Below are positions 34,701-43,848 of a stretch of DNA of 64,000 bases, piece by piece. Each line of letters opens with the position of its first letter. The first letter of the stretch is position 1. The position numbers were made by a program, and so were the translations under genes. Under the pieces are notes generated by a model. The model was not told the origin of the DNA and did not search any database. It worked only from the letters and a program-made list of their open reading frames with translations. This DNA is from CBDCWO01 sp965223405 (GTDB taxonomy: Bacteria > Bacteroidota > Bacteroidia > Chitinophagales > Saprospiraceae), in contig CBDCWO010000006.1 of the NCBI GenBank assembly GCA_965223405.1, positions 2,852,001-2,916,000 of the forward strand, read 5' to 3'.

Positions 34701-36233
34701 TTAGGTGTAGTTTGACTTGAATACAATGTCTTTATCTTCATTTGAGCTTTCCCATGCTTCATTAAATGAAGTCTTAACATAATCGGGACATTTGATTTCG
34801 TGAAGAACATGATACTCTGTGCCGAATTGATTTAATGATATTCCTAATGACCAAACCCGGCACTCCTTAATATGACCCACTTTTGGGAAAATTAAGAACC
34901 TATCATGAAAATTTGAATATTTTGTTCCAGCTGCACATCTAAATTCTAAATTCAATCCATAGTTATTTGAAGCTTTTTCTAGCTGATCTTTATTTTCTTC
35001 AAACCAATAATCTCGATTAGTCTTTCCACCCATATTCTCTGGGAGATCCATTATCTCTTTTCCTGAGGTGTATATTTTCTTTGATCCTAAAATTTTGACT
35101 GGAGATGTAAAATTGTAGTTTTTTACTATTATTTCAATAATTTCCTTGGCACTAATAAATGGATCCCAAATATAGACACCTCCGCCACCATATTTTTTAA
35201 TTAGAGTTACAATATCTGCATAATCTTTGCCTGAATTATCTAATCCATACTGTTTATACTCCAATTCTGAAATACCTTGTCTTGTTTTTAAGACTTTTCT
35301 AAAAATTCTTGTACTCTGTTCAATTTTATCTAATGGGTCTCCCATGGGCGAAGGAGAATTAAATTTGGATATTTTGAGGGAAGTTGAACCGTCCATAAAT
35401 GTTCTTTCTTGGTCTAATTGCGGGTATGCCGAAATACCGACGGTTAGAAACTCTTTGCAATTATGACCATCTAACAATAGAAGATTCCTTTCATTGTCAA
35501 TTAGTTCAAATAATTGTTGCTTTTTTCTCTCTGTAAATACAATAGTACTATGTTCTAAAGTTCTTATTTCTTTGGAAGAGTATGAGGTCGATAGTTTACT
35601 CAAAATATAATTTTGATTTTCTAAAGTAGAGCTTCGATCATTCCAATTAATTTTTAAATCTGTACCGTCAATTCTTTCAAGGTTGTCAATTAGTTCATTA
35701 GGAAATTCAATCAAGAAATTTCCGACTCGCTCTGGTATATTGCTTAGGTTCAAGCCAAATTGGTCCAGCTTGGAATTAATTGAACTAAAGAGTTGATCAT
35801 CAAGAATTAAATCATATAGTTTTACTTTCTTGATGTCAAAATATTCATAGATGTAAGAGTTGAATTTGGCTAAACTTATTTTCCTTAATTCATTGTCAGT
35901 CTGATGAGATAAAAATCTCTTTTCAACTAATTCTGTTTTGCCAATTTTGACTATTTGATTTTCATCTTCGAAGAAGCATTTCCTTGAAATACTTTGATTC
36001 GTTGAGTTTAGCCAACCTAATTCCTTGTAATGAAATTTTATTCCAAAATTTATATTACTAGTAACAGACCCAAACTTTTCATCCAGCTCTTGCGTACCCT
36101 CTTTATCTGATATTGAACTAACAATGGTAAAGAAGTTATGGATTTCATTTGAATCCCTGAAATGAAGATATACCGTTCTTACATATAGTAAGTTGTAAAA
36201 TCCAAAGTATCCTTTTTGTAAAAATTCGTTCAT
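34701..36233 (-). CDS. PLD-like protein, possible defence effector (cassette gene)
   Basis: 510 aa, no signal peptide. The C-terminal third has GGGGVYIWDPFISAKEIIEI and FHDRFLIFPKVGHIKECRVW, then SLGISLNQFG. H-D-R-F plus a following S/N block resembles one half of a phospholipase-D-type HKD site with Lys replaced by Arg, as in VPA1262-like proteins. The N-terminal two-thirds is unrecognised (large, mixed alpha/beta). Its stop codon is formed by the TTA of the cassette core, so the gene fills the cassette exactly. A phosphodiesterase or nuclease acting in defence is possible but not shown. Confidence 0.6.
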   Translation of the reverse strand: MNEFLQKGYFGFYNLLYVRTVYLHFRDSNEIHNFFTIVSSISDKEGTQELDEKFGSVTSNINFGIKFHYKELGWLNSTNQSISRKCFFEDENQIVKIGKTELVEKRFLSHQTDNELRKISLAKFNSYIYEYFDIKKVKLYDLILDDQLFSSINSKLDQFGLNLSNIPERVGNFLIEFPNELIDNLERIDGTDLKINWNDRSSTLENQNYILSKLSTSYSSKEIRTLEHSTIVFTERKKQQLFELIDNERNLLLLDGHNCKEFLTVGISAYPQLDQERTFMDGSTSLKISKFNSPSPMGDPLDKIEQSTRIFRKVLKTRQGISELEYKQYGLDNSGKDYADIVTLIKKYGGGGVYIWDPFISAKEIIEIIVKNYNFTSPVKILGSKKIYTSGKEIMDLPENMGGKTNRDYWFEENKDQLEKASNNYGLNLEFRCAAGTKYSNFHDRFLIFPKVGHIKECRVWSLGISLNQFGTEYHVLHEIKCPDYVKTSFNEAWESSNEDKDIVFKSNYT

Positions 36234-36240
36234 ATCAATT

Positions 36241-36367
36241 ACACCTAACGGTTCGAATATGCGTAGTGCGGGATTTCAAGGCACTTCACAGTCAAACCGC
36301 TATGTTGTTTATTAAATGCTTTAATGTTCAAATTTACTAAATCACCCCGCATTACGTATATTTATTG
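36241..36367. other. attC-like site (site 7), long Bacteroidota type
   Basis: R'' ACACCTAAC, GGTTCGAATATGCGTAGTGC as one arm and CCCGCATTACGTATATTTAT as partner, with about 60 bp of loop including TGTTGTTTATTAAATGC. Ends at G 36367, where A2 begins; with A2 removed it reads TTTATTG|TTATGGC. I have seen very similar long hairpins recurring in Bacteroidota genomes. Confidence 0.85.
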
Positions 36368-36747
36368 TTGAACAAAACCTTCGGTAACCCAAAGCGTACA
36401 ATTTGCGTTAGGTATACCGACGATTTTGTCAAATAATTCCTTAAATAAATATAATGAAAAAAAAGGAACAATTATTAGCCGCTGTGAAGCCCAGGTATCT
36501 GGCTTTGCTAATTTCAAACAATCCTTCTTTCAAAAAGTAATCCTTGCAGGTCGCAGCGAACTTACTTTCAAAAACTACTTGCGAGCCATTGCCCAAGTAA
36601 GCTTGTTCTACAAAACCTTACCACTTCAGCTCACCGACGACCAGGTCAATCACTATCTCACTCTTCATAAGACTGGCCAATTGGACCGGCTAAAGCCTAG
36701 CGAAGCTTATTTCAAACACACCGTCTTCGGTCTGAGATACATGTTTA

Positions 36748-37779
36748 ACGTGAATAATGGATAAAAAAACTGTTGTTTTAATTTAAAACATAGGAGGATA
36801 TTTAATATATTAACAGTTGAAACACAATTAAATAATATTAAACTCCTCCATATGTTTGATGATAAAATTACAGAAATTTATGTTGCTGTGGATGACTTTT
36901 ATAAAGAATTCTCTCAACAAATTCAATATTTCAGGCTTCAAGACGGTAAAAAATGTACACGCAATAGGAAAAGTAGACTATCAGACTCTGAAATGATGAC
37001 CATATTGATATGCTTTCATCATAGCCATTACACTAATTTCAAGTCATTTTATAATGAAATGGTTAGACGATATTGGATGCACTTGTTTCCTGATCTTGTT
37101 TCCTATGAACGGTTCAACCAAACACAGCAAAAAGTAATAATTCCTCTACTATTATTCCTCAAACAGTATGGATTAGGTTGTAGTAGAGGTATCAATTTCA
37201 TAGATTCTACTACGATTAAGGCATGTCATATTAAGCGAGAAAAACAACATAAAGTAATGAAGGGGTTTGCAGCAAAAAGTAAAGGTACCATGGGTTGGTT
37301 CTATGGTTTCAAGTTGCATTTAGTAATTAATGATATGGGAGAAATTCTGAGTTTTTACCTAACAAAAGCCAATGTAGATGATCGTAACCTACAGGTAATC
37401 ACTTCTTTAACTGAAAACATATTTGGAAAACTTTACGGGGACAGAGGCTATATTTCAAAAGCTCTGGCCGACTTTTTATGGAATGATGGTGTACATCTAA
37501 TTTATAAAACACGCAAAAACATGAAAGATCAAAATCTATCAGATATCGATAAAATCCTCTTGAGAAAAAGAGCTCTTATCGAATCGGTCAATGATGAATT
37601 GAAAAATATCTGTTCTATTGAACATTCCAGACATCGAGCCCCTAAAGGGTTTTTTATAAATCTGGTTGCTGGGTTAATAGCATATCAGTTCTTACCAAAA
37701 AAACCTTCTTTGAATATCTCAACTGAAAAAACTGATAATTTACAGCTCCTCCTTACAGCCGCTTAAACATTATTCACGT
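36748..37779 (+). mobile_element. IS982-family element, copy 2
   Basis: 1032 bp, ends ACGTGAATAATG / CATTATTCACGT, flanked by a 7-bp duplication ATGTTTA (36741-36747, 37780-37786) inside the A2 recombinase gene. Confidence 0.95.
36852..37766 (+). CDS. IS982-family transposase (copy 2)
   Basis: 304 aa, same protein as copy 1, with FIDSTTIK, GDRGYIS and LIESVND DDE blocks. Complete. Confidence 0.95.
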   Translation: MFDDKITEIYVAVDDFYKEFSQQIQYFRLQDGKKCTRNRKSRLSDSEMMTILICFHHSHYTNFKSFYNEMVRRYWMHLFPDLVSYERFNQTQQKVIIPLLLFLKQYGLGCSRGINFIDSTTIKACHIKREKQHKVMKGFAAKSKGTMGWFYGFKLHLVINDMGEILSFYLTKANVDDRNLQVITSLTENIFGKLYGDRGYISKALADFLWNDGVHLIYKTRKNMKDQNLSDIDKILLRKRALIESVNDELKNICSIEHSRHRAPKGFFINLVAGLIAYQFLPKKPSLNISTEKTDNLQLLLTAA

Positions 37780-38411
37780 ATGTTTAAGATGTTCGGTATA
37801 GAAGGTCGTCAGATCAGCATGCCTGAGATGAAGCGTAAGAAGCCTCTGCGAGACATTATGAATCGCTATGAGGTCATGCAGTTAATTAAAGCAGCCACAC
37901 TACAAAAACACAAGATTGCCTTTGCTCTGGCATATGGATCTGGACTACGGATCAAAGAGCTAATCAATGTCAAAACCAGAGACATTGATCTGATTCGCAA
38001 GACTGTCCATGTGCGTAATGGAAAAGGTGGGTATGATCGATTTGTTCCCATCAGTGATGATTTTATCAGGGGATATACTAAATATCTGTCTACACATGAT
38101 ATCATAGAATTTGTATTCCCAGGACAGGTGAATACAAGTGGAATGTCCACAAGTGCCATGCAACATGCTTTGCGTACAGCCAGGAATAAGGCCGGCATTA
38201 TTAAGAAGATATCTATGCACAATATGCGGCATAGCTATGCCGTCCACTTTTTAGAAGATACCGGTGATCTGCTTAAGCTTAAGCAATACCTTGGTCATCG
38301 AGATATCAAAAATACCATGGGTTACCTCAAGTATGTCCAGGCTATGCCCCAGTCAGATCCTTATAGTCCACTGACCAAAGTATTTGATCTGGCTCGTCAA
38401 AATAATAACTC

Positions 38412-39515
38412 TTGAGATGGAAACACACTGTAAATGACATCATTGCCAATCATTGGTCAACGACCACTTCACTTGGTCTCAATACTCACCAGTTACGGCA
38501 TCTGAACAATATCAGTAAGTGCCACACTGCTGCATTGGGAGGGGTGGTATTGACTTGTAAAGATTGTGGTCTTGTGCAGTATAAATATCATTCATGTCGC
38601 AACAGACACTGTCCCTCCTGCCAGGGTAGTAAGCGGGAAGAGTGGATTGAACGCCAGCAACAATACCTGCTTGACGTACCTTATTTTCATGTCGTACTCA
38701 CTTTACCATGCGAACTGAGAAGCCTGTGTTTACACATGCCCAGGGTAATGTATAATTTACTATTCAAAGCCAGTTGGGAAACCATTGCTACGCTGAGTAA
38801 GGATATAAAGTACCTTGGTGCTCAGTCAGGCATGACTGCCATCCTTCACACCTGGTCGCAGAATCTTTCACTCCACCCACATTTGCATTGCATTATACCA
38901 GGTGGTGGTGTAACCAAAAGTGGTAAATGGAAAACTACCAGATCTAAAGGCAAGTATTTGTTCCCGGCTAAAGTACTCAGAGTAATCTTTAAAGCCATTT
39001 TTCTCAATGAACTAAAAGCATTGATGAAAGTCGGTGTGATTAAAAGGGATAGAGGCCTATTGGATCTTTTGTATGGCAAAAAGTGGGTAGTCTATGCTAA
39101 ACGCCCCTTTGCCAAACCAGCTCATGTCATTGAATATTTGGGTAGGTACACTCATAAAGTAGGTATTAGCAACTATCGCATCATAAGTGTTACCTCTACT
39201 CATGTCACTTTTCACTACAAGGACTATCGACACGCCGGTACGAAAAAGGAAATGACCCTGACTATAGGTGAGTTCATCCGCAGATTTGCTTTACACATCT
39301 TGCCACATCGGTTTGTACGTATCAGACATTATGGATTACTTAGTTATCATGGTCGTAGCAAAAAAATACCCGACATTCAAGACTCTCAAGGGTACCAACC
39401 AAAGCTAGATTTAATCGTCTGCAGACCGAATGTAATTGTTGATCAGTGTCTATCATGTGGGAGTAAAAAACTGAGTTCTCAAATCTTACCTAAACAAAAT
39501 ATACGATCACCATGA
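38412..39515 (+). CDS. IS91-like HUH transposase of element A2
   Basis: 367 aa, differing from the A1 transposase at one or two residues near the N-terminus (MRWKHTVND versus MRWEYTVND). All catalytic motifs are kept (CRNRHCPSC, HPHLHCIIPGGG, YLGRYTHK). Overlaps the recombinase remnant by 4 bp. Confidence 0.92.
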   Translation: MRWKHTVNDIIANHWSTTTSLGLNTHQLRHLNNISKCHTAALGGVVLTCKDCGLVQYKYHSCRNRHCPSCQGSKREEWIERQQQYLLDVPYFHVVLTLPCELRSLCLHMPRVMYNLLFKASWETIATLSKDIKYLGAQSGMTAILHTWSQNLSLHPHLHCIIPGGGVTKSGKWKTTRSKGKYLFPAKVLRVIFKAIFLNELKALMKVGVIKRDRGLLDLLYGKKWVVYAKRPFAKPAHVIEYLGRYTHKVGISNYRIISVTSTHVTFHYKDYRHAGTKKEMTLTIGEFIRRFALHILPHRFVRIRHYGLLSYHGRSKKIPDIQDSQGYQPKLDLIVCRPNVIVDQCLSCGSKKLSSQILPKQNIRSP

Positions 39516-39745
39516 CCAATGTTACCCTCTTGACATACAAGGCTACAAAATTGATGAATGGCACTCCTGCCGTAGGCCATTGCTATGTCCCAAAGTCAGA
39601 TTTTTACCATATAATATGGGCAAGGAGGACAATACTTAACAACGCCACCTCCTACTTTACATTCTCTAAGCCTCAATTAAGACCGCATTTCATTACTATT
39701 CCATCTCCCAAAATTCTAACAACGTTATCCAACCTTAAAATTTAA
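39512..39745 (+). CDS. Possible 77-aa accessory protein of element A2
   Basis: Identical to the frame at 34380-34613 and in the same position over the transposase stop. Same doubts apply. Confidence 0.3.
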   Translation: MTNVTLLTYKATKLMNGTPAVGHCYVPKSDFYHIIWARRTILNNATSYFTFSKPQLRPHFITIPSPKILTTLSNLKI

Positions 39746-39778
39746 AGTTGTGTTCCTATAAAACTCACTATCGGTGTT

Positions 39779-39832
39779 GTTCAACAACGCCCAACATCTC
39801 AATCAGGATGATTGAGTGTTACTCGCTTTATG
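39779..39832. other. attC-like right end of A2
   Basis: Same sequence as 34647-34700 up to CTTTATG, after which it continues TTATGGCTAG. The R'' of the following cassette (TAGCCATAAC at 41397) complements that core exactly. Confidence 0.8.
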
Positions 39833-39885
39833 TTATGGCTAGTTAGCTTTCAATTCAAAGACAAAATAACTATTCTTCTTTCTTA

Positions 39886-41367
39886 TCATTTGTTTTTTGC
39901 AGGGTCTTCATGTAAAACCTTCATATTAGTTAAAGTAGAAATGCTCTGTTCTGGAATTATTAAAATTATTTCATCTCCTTCCTTAATACTTAATTCTGTT
40001 ATGGGATTCAATTTGAAGTTAGATTTAGCAACTGCTGTTTCCGTTACCTGATAAAGAAAAAATTGATAATTAGAGATTCCTGTATAGCTTAGTTTAATTA
40101 GTTGTTCTTTATTGCTTTTATTTAATATATAAGTGGTAATCACTCCATTGGAACTCTTTAATGTTTGAGACAGAATATCAGTATTGCCATTACTTTGTGT
40201 AAGTACGACATCAGAGTTTTTAACACAAAATCGTGTTATGATTCCATAACCATAATATGCAAATGGTTCTGCTTCAATTTTATTGCAATACTCTTTCTTT
40301 TCGATGTCCCATGTGCGTATAAGTTGAAATTGACCATCTAAGTCACCTCTATTTGTAAAACTCCATCGATTAAAAGCACTTACACCAACTTCCATTCCTC
40401 TTAAAATAGATTCAACATTAGATAGTGAAGCCTTAAATGATTTTGGACCTGGATTGGCATCTTTCCACCCCAGTTTCATGTCCCCAATTTCAGAAAGAAA
40501 CAGGGGTTTATTATGTTCATTTGCCCAATTGACCCAGTCTTTAAGAATTTTTTGTTTTGCTTCATCAATTCCTTGATAAGAGTGAATATCATATGCTCCA
40601 ATATATTGATCGAAATCAATTTTTTTTGCATCAAACTCTGGCAAATCTGTCCAGTCGGGCCCTGATATTGGAAGCTTTATTCCTTTTTCATCCAGTGCTC
40701 TTCTTACCTCTCTTAAAGCCGGAGTAATCGGTGCATCTTTTTCACCCATACTCCACCATGAGCCCCAACTACCACCAGGAGGTTCATTGGTAATACAAAG
40801 CCACTTAATACAGGTGTATTTTTTTTCAATCAACAAATATTCAACCAGTTTAGCAAGCCCTCCCGCAAAATCATCCAGGGATTTGGGGGCACTCAGTAAA
40901 GGTTGAACATCTTGAAATGCATTCCATTTTACATTGCTCCACATTTGTTGCAAAAACACGTCAGCATTATTGGCTTCTGCCCAGTCAAGAATATTATAGA
41001 GTGCCAACATTTCCTCATTTTCCCAATCAAATTGATTTCTTTCAGGCTCATACATCCGCATGCTCAGTTCTACTCTCAGCCAGGAAAGCCCTAACCAACT
41101 GGCATGTTTATATATTTGATTCCATTCAACTGTATTACCTACCGGTGGATTACCTCCCCATGCACTTCCCCGGGAATTAGAGTATCGTAATGCATACTTA
41201 TAATCAGGAGATTCATCAATACTATCTATGGATAATGCATGCCATGATGCTCCAATTCCTCCCGACATTGTATGTTTTATCTGTTTACAATTAATTGTCA
41301 AATGTGTTTGTGATATACCTATGTTTGTAAGCATGCTGGTTAAAATTGTAATTAATACTATTCGCAT
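39886..41367 (-). CDS. Secreted glycoside hydrolase, clan GH-A (GH30-like) (cassette gene)
   Basis: 493 aa with a signal peptide (MRIVLITILTSMLTNIGISQ). TIM-barrel text: GGIGASWHALS, SWLGLSWLRVELSMRMYEPE, KWLCITNEPPGG in which Asn-Glu is the acid/base, and NKPLFLSEIGDMKLGW in which Glu is the nucleophile. The C-terminal about 100 residues form the beta domain usual in GH30/GH39-type enzymes (SSNGVITTYILNKSNKEQLI). Likely cleaves a beta-linked glycan outside the cell or in the periplasm; substrate unknown. One-gene cassette between cores at 39833 and 41397. Confidence 0.82.
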   Translation of the reverse strand: MRIVLITILTSMLTNIGISQTHLTINCKQIKHTMSGGIGASWHALSIDSIDESPDYKYALRYSNSRGSAWGGNPPVGNTVEWNQIYKHASWLGLSWLRVELSMRMYEPERNQFDWENEEMLALYNILDWAEANNADVFLQQMWSNVKWNAFQDVQPLLSAPKSLDDFAGGLAKLVEYLLIEKKYTCIKWLCITNEPPGGSWGSWWSMGEKDAPITPALREVRRALDEKGIKLPISGPDWTDLPEFDAKKIDFDQYIGAYDIHSYQGIDEAKQKILKDWVNWANEHNKPLFLSEIGDMKLGWKDANPGPKSFKASLSNVESILRGMEVGVSAFNRWSFTNRGDLDGQFQLIRTWDIEKKEYCNKIEAEPFAYYGYGIITRFCVKNSDVVLTQSNGNTDILSQTLKSSNGVITTYILNKSNKEQLIKLSYTGISNYQFFLYQVTETAVAKSNFKLNPITELSIKEGDEIILIIPEQSISTLTNMKVLHEDPAKNK

Positions 41368-41396
41368 AATAAATCTATTTTTGTAATCATCTTAAT

Positions 41397-41463
41397 TAGC
41401 CATAACGGTCCGGTGCACCCGCTGTGCGAAGCGATTAGCAAGCATAGCTCGTGGTGCACATTG
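41397..41463. other. attC-like site (site 8)
   Basis: R'' TAGCCATAAC, GG, arm GGTGCACC (41411) and partner GGTGCAC (41453), then ATTG|TTATAGCC (G at 41463). The core after it complements GGCTATAAC at 44754-44762 beside the recombinase, so the next two genes form one cassette. Confidence 0.9.
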
Positions 41464-41486
41464 TTATAGCCAGTTCATTCCAAAAA

Positions 41487-43838
41487 TTATTCTGGATAAA
41501 ATTCTTGGTGTATTCTACGTAAGAAACTTACCTCGCTTTTATTTAACCTTTTTTGCTTGGTTCCTTCATGTGCCCAAAGATTCCTATAAGAGTTGAAGTA
41601 TGATATCCACCGTATTGCATTATTCCTGCTTTTTGTTCCTTCACCAATATCAATAGAAAATGTGTCCTGGAAATTTGTAAACTTAATTGTAGGACCTTCA
41701 GGCATCTTGGTCCAATAATCTGAAATTATCTTTTTATAATTCATTATTGTGAACATATCTGTCCATACTGCTCTTTCTTTCTTAACTCCTTCTTTATAAT
41801 TCTTTTCATTTTCTTCTTCAGCTCTTTTTAAGCATTCTCGCTTTATGCTATTTATTTCAAGCTCCCAATTATCTTCATAAAGTTGTTTCATCTTTTCGAT
41901 CACAGTATTTTTCATATATTTCTCAATATCAACACCATATCTTCTACCTTCATTTTGTAATTCTTCATCCTGACGTTCCTTCCAATCAATTAGTTCCGGA
42001 GGTTCATAATCTGAAAATTTTGAATTTACAATCATTTGAAAAGTTCGTAACCAACGAGTATCAGCACCGGATCCATAAATAGATAATGTGTTCTCTTCCT
42101 CTTCTTTTGAAAGTTTCATTAGTCCATCTAGCAAGGCAGTTATATAGGGCTTGATTAGTTCAAATCTCTCATCCATTTTCGTCGTGGGCATTAAATTATG
42201 TCTTTTGGATAGAAATTGATTTAAACTTCCTAGCAAACAAATGTATGCATATGTTCCTCTGTTAGAAATAATAAAGGATCGTTCGCGATTATATATCGTG
42301 GGATAATTCTCTTCGACAAATTCGTAGGATTTGGACAGAAAATCAACTGCTCGCTTTCTAGCGGATTCCATTTCCCTACTATGATTTTGGCGGCCGATAT
42401 TATAGAGAGAGTATGGGGCTGTTTCAGTATTGTAATTATTACCGCGAGCTGTTGGTATAAGTCCAGATTTATTGAGAGCACTAGCAAAAGGTTTGAACGA
42501 AAGTTCTCCAGAATCTTCACCAACAGCAATCTTATTGTATAGCGGACTAGATAAAGAATTGCAAAGAACTTGAATTATAGAAGATCTAAGTGCTTTCATT
42601 CTATGATCGGCTCTTTCAGAATCCCAATATAAATCTTCCTCTAAAGTCAAGCGTAGGCTTGGACTTACAGCTTTCTGATTCTGATTAATATCCATGAAGA
42701 TCTCCAACTGTTCAATAGAAGATAAATCAGTAAATGCAACAACGGGTATTGTATTATTCTCCTTGTATTTAGAATTAGCGTAACCATATAATCTATGTTG
42801 ACCATCAATTATATAAGCAATTGCATAGGTGTTTGGAAGAATCAAGTTCCCAGTTTTAGCAGCAGTATCCTTTGACTTTGAATGTGGATTGAATTGTATT
42901 TTACGTTTTTTTGTCATGAAATTTACGATAATAGAATTGGGAAAATATCCACCATTATCGATAAACTTTGTAATACCTTTTAGTCTGTTTGGTACTAAAA
43001 GCCTTTGATATGTCGGCATTTCAGATTCATTAGCTCTTGTTCTATGTAGAATAAAACTCATTTTTAGCAGTAGATGAGGTTCAATTGAAAACATATAATA
43101 AGTCTTTCCTCCCATGTCACCACGAATGCAGGGTAATTCAATTTTGTCAGTATTTATTAATTGATTCTTGAATACTAGACCCAGGAATTGATATTTTGCG
43201 GCAGATTTGTAGTTCTTTATGAGACCATTTAGGTATTGATATGTATTGTCATTGTAATAAAAAGCATTTATTTTTTGAAGTCTGATTATATCGGGACTAT
43301 TACTATTAATTCTAAAATTTTTTGTAGCAAAAATGTACTTTATCTTTCTTCCCTTACCCAACAATTGATCCAATGATTTTTTAAATCCAGATATTTTCAA
43401 TGGAAGTGATTCAAATTCATCTTTCCATGATGGTGCCTTTTTTAATGAAGAACTTGATCTGCACTCAATAAGAAATATTGTCTCACTATCAATTGCAATT
43501 ACATCGATTTGTTTTTTATCTTCTAAATTTTTACCAAAAGGGAGTAAACAGTTTTCATCATAATTCATATATCTGTATCCTAGCTCATAGAATTGACACC
43601 AGACTTCATCTTCGAATTTATGAGAATGACTTTTTAATTTCCTTAGACGCGCCTTTGTTTTTAATGGAGTTCCATATTCTTCCCACCCATCTTCCAGAAG
43701 TTCATCTACTAAATTGAAACTAACATTTTGAGTTAAATATTCACTTTTTTTTGCCTTATATAGTTTTCCTAAAGTTGATAAATCATTTGTTAGTTTTTTT
43801 TCTATTTCAGCAATCTGGTGTGATTTGAGAAAAGTCAT
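41487..43838 (-). CDS. Nuclease-like/DGQHR-domain fusion protein (putative defence)
   Basis: 783 aa. Residues about 60-200 resemble a PD-(D/E)xK-type nuclease: KFEDEVWCQFYELGYRYMNY, then QIDVIAIDSETIFLIECRSS, where Asp, Glu and a Cys-Arg in place of x-Lys fall in order. Residues about 240-560 contain IAYIIDGQHRLYGYANSK and DINQNQKAVSPSLRL, the hallmark of DGQHR (DndB-like) proteins linked to DNA modification systems. A charged helical stretch and a C-terminal HEPN-like segment (YFNSYRNLWAHEGT) complete it. The gene follows a Dam-type methylase by 10 bp. A modification-dependent restriction role is a reasonable guess, unproven. Confidence 0.7.
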   Translation of the reverse strand: MTFLKSHQIAEIEKKLTNDLSTLGKLYKAKKSEYLTQNVSFNLVDELLEDGWEEYGTPLKTKARLRKLKSHSHKFEDEVWCQFYELGYRYMNYDENCLLPFGKNLEDKKQIDVIAIDSETIFLIECRSSSSLKKAPSWKDEFESLPLKISGFKKSLDQLLGKGRKIKYIFATKNFRINSNSPDIIRLQKINAFYYNDNTYQYLNGLIKNYKSAAKYQFLGLVFKNQLINTDKIELPCIRGDMGGKTYYMFSIEPHLLLKMSFILHRTRANESEMPTYQRLLVPNRLKGITKFIDNGGYFPNSIIVNFMTKKRKIQFNPHSKSKDTAAKTGNLILPNTYAIAYIIDGQHRLYGYANSKYKENNTIPVVAFTDLSSIEQLEIFMDINQNQKAVSPSLRLTLEEDLYWDSERADHRMKALRSSIIQVLCNSLSSPLYNKIAVGEDSGELSFKPFASALNKSGLIPTARGNNYNTETAPYSLYNIGRQNHSREMESARKRAVDFLSKSYEFVEENYPTIYNRERSFIISNRGTYAYICLLGSLNQFLSKRHNLMPTTKMDERFELIKPYITALLDGLMKLSKEEEENTLSIYGSGADTRWLRTFQMIVNSKFSDYEPPELIDWKERQDEELQNEGRRYGVDIEKYMKNTVIEKMKQLYEDNWELEINSIKRECLKRAEEENEKNYKEGVKKERAVWTDMFTIMNYKKIISDYWTKMPEGPTIKFTNFQDTFSIDIGEGTKSRNNAIRWISYFNSYRNLWAHEGTKQKRLNKSEVSFLRRIHQEFYPE

Positions 43839-43848
43839 TGTAAATGAA

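Larger units (their letters stand above)
36426..38415 (+). pseudogene. Tyrosine recombinase of A2, split by IS982
   Basis: The first 106 codons match A1; then the IS982 element enters after codon RYMF. The remainder (37780-38415) can restart at the ATG of the duplicated ATGTTTA, which would give a 211-aa protein with the complete catalytic domain but no core-binding domain. Without excision the full enzyme is lost. Confidence 0.9.
36368..39832 (+). mobile_element. A-type element A2 (same as A1, interrupted by IS982)
   Basis: Borders G|TTGAACAAAAC and CTTTATG|TTATGGC. Length 3465 bp, which equals A1 (2426) plus the IS982 (1032) and its 7-bp duplication. Nearly identical to A1 except for two patches in the recombinase gene (about 37870-38040 and 38208-38330). 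Confidence 0.85.
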
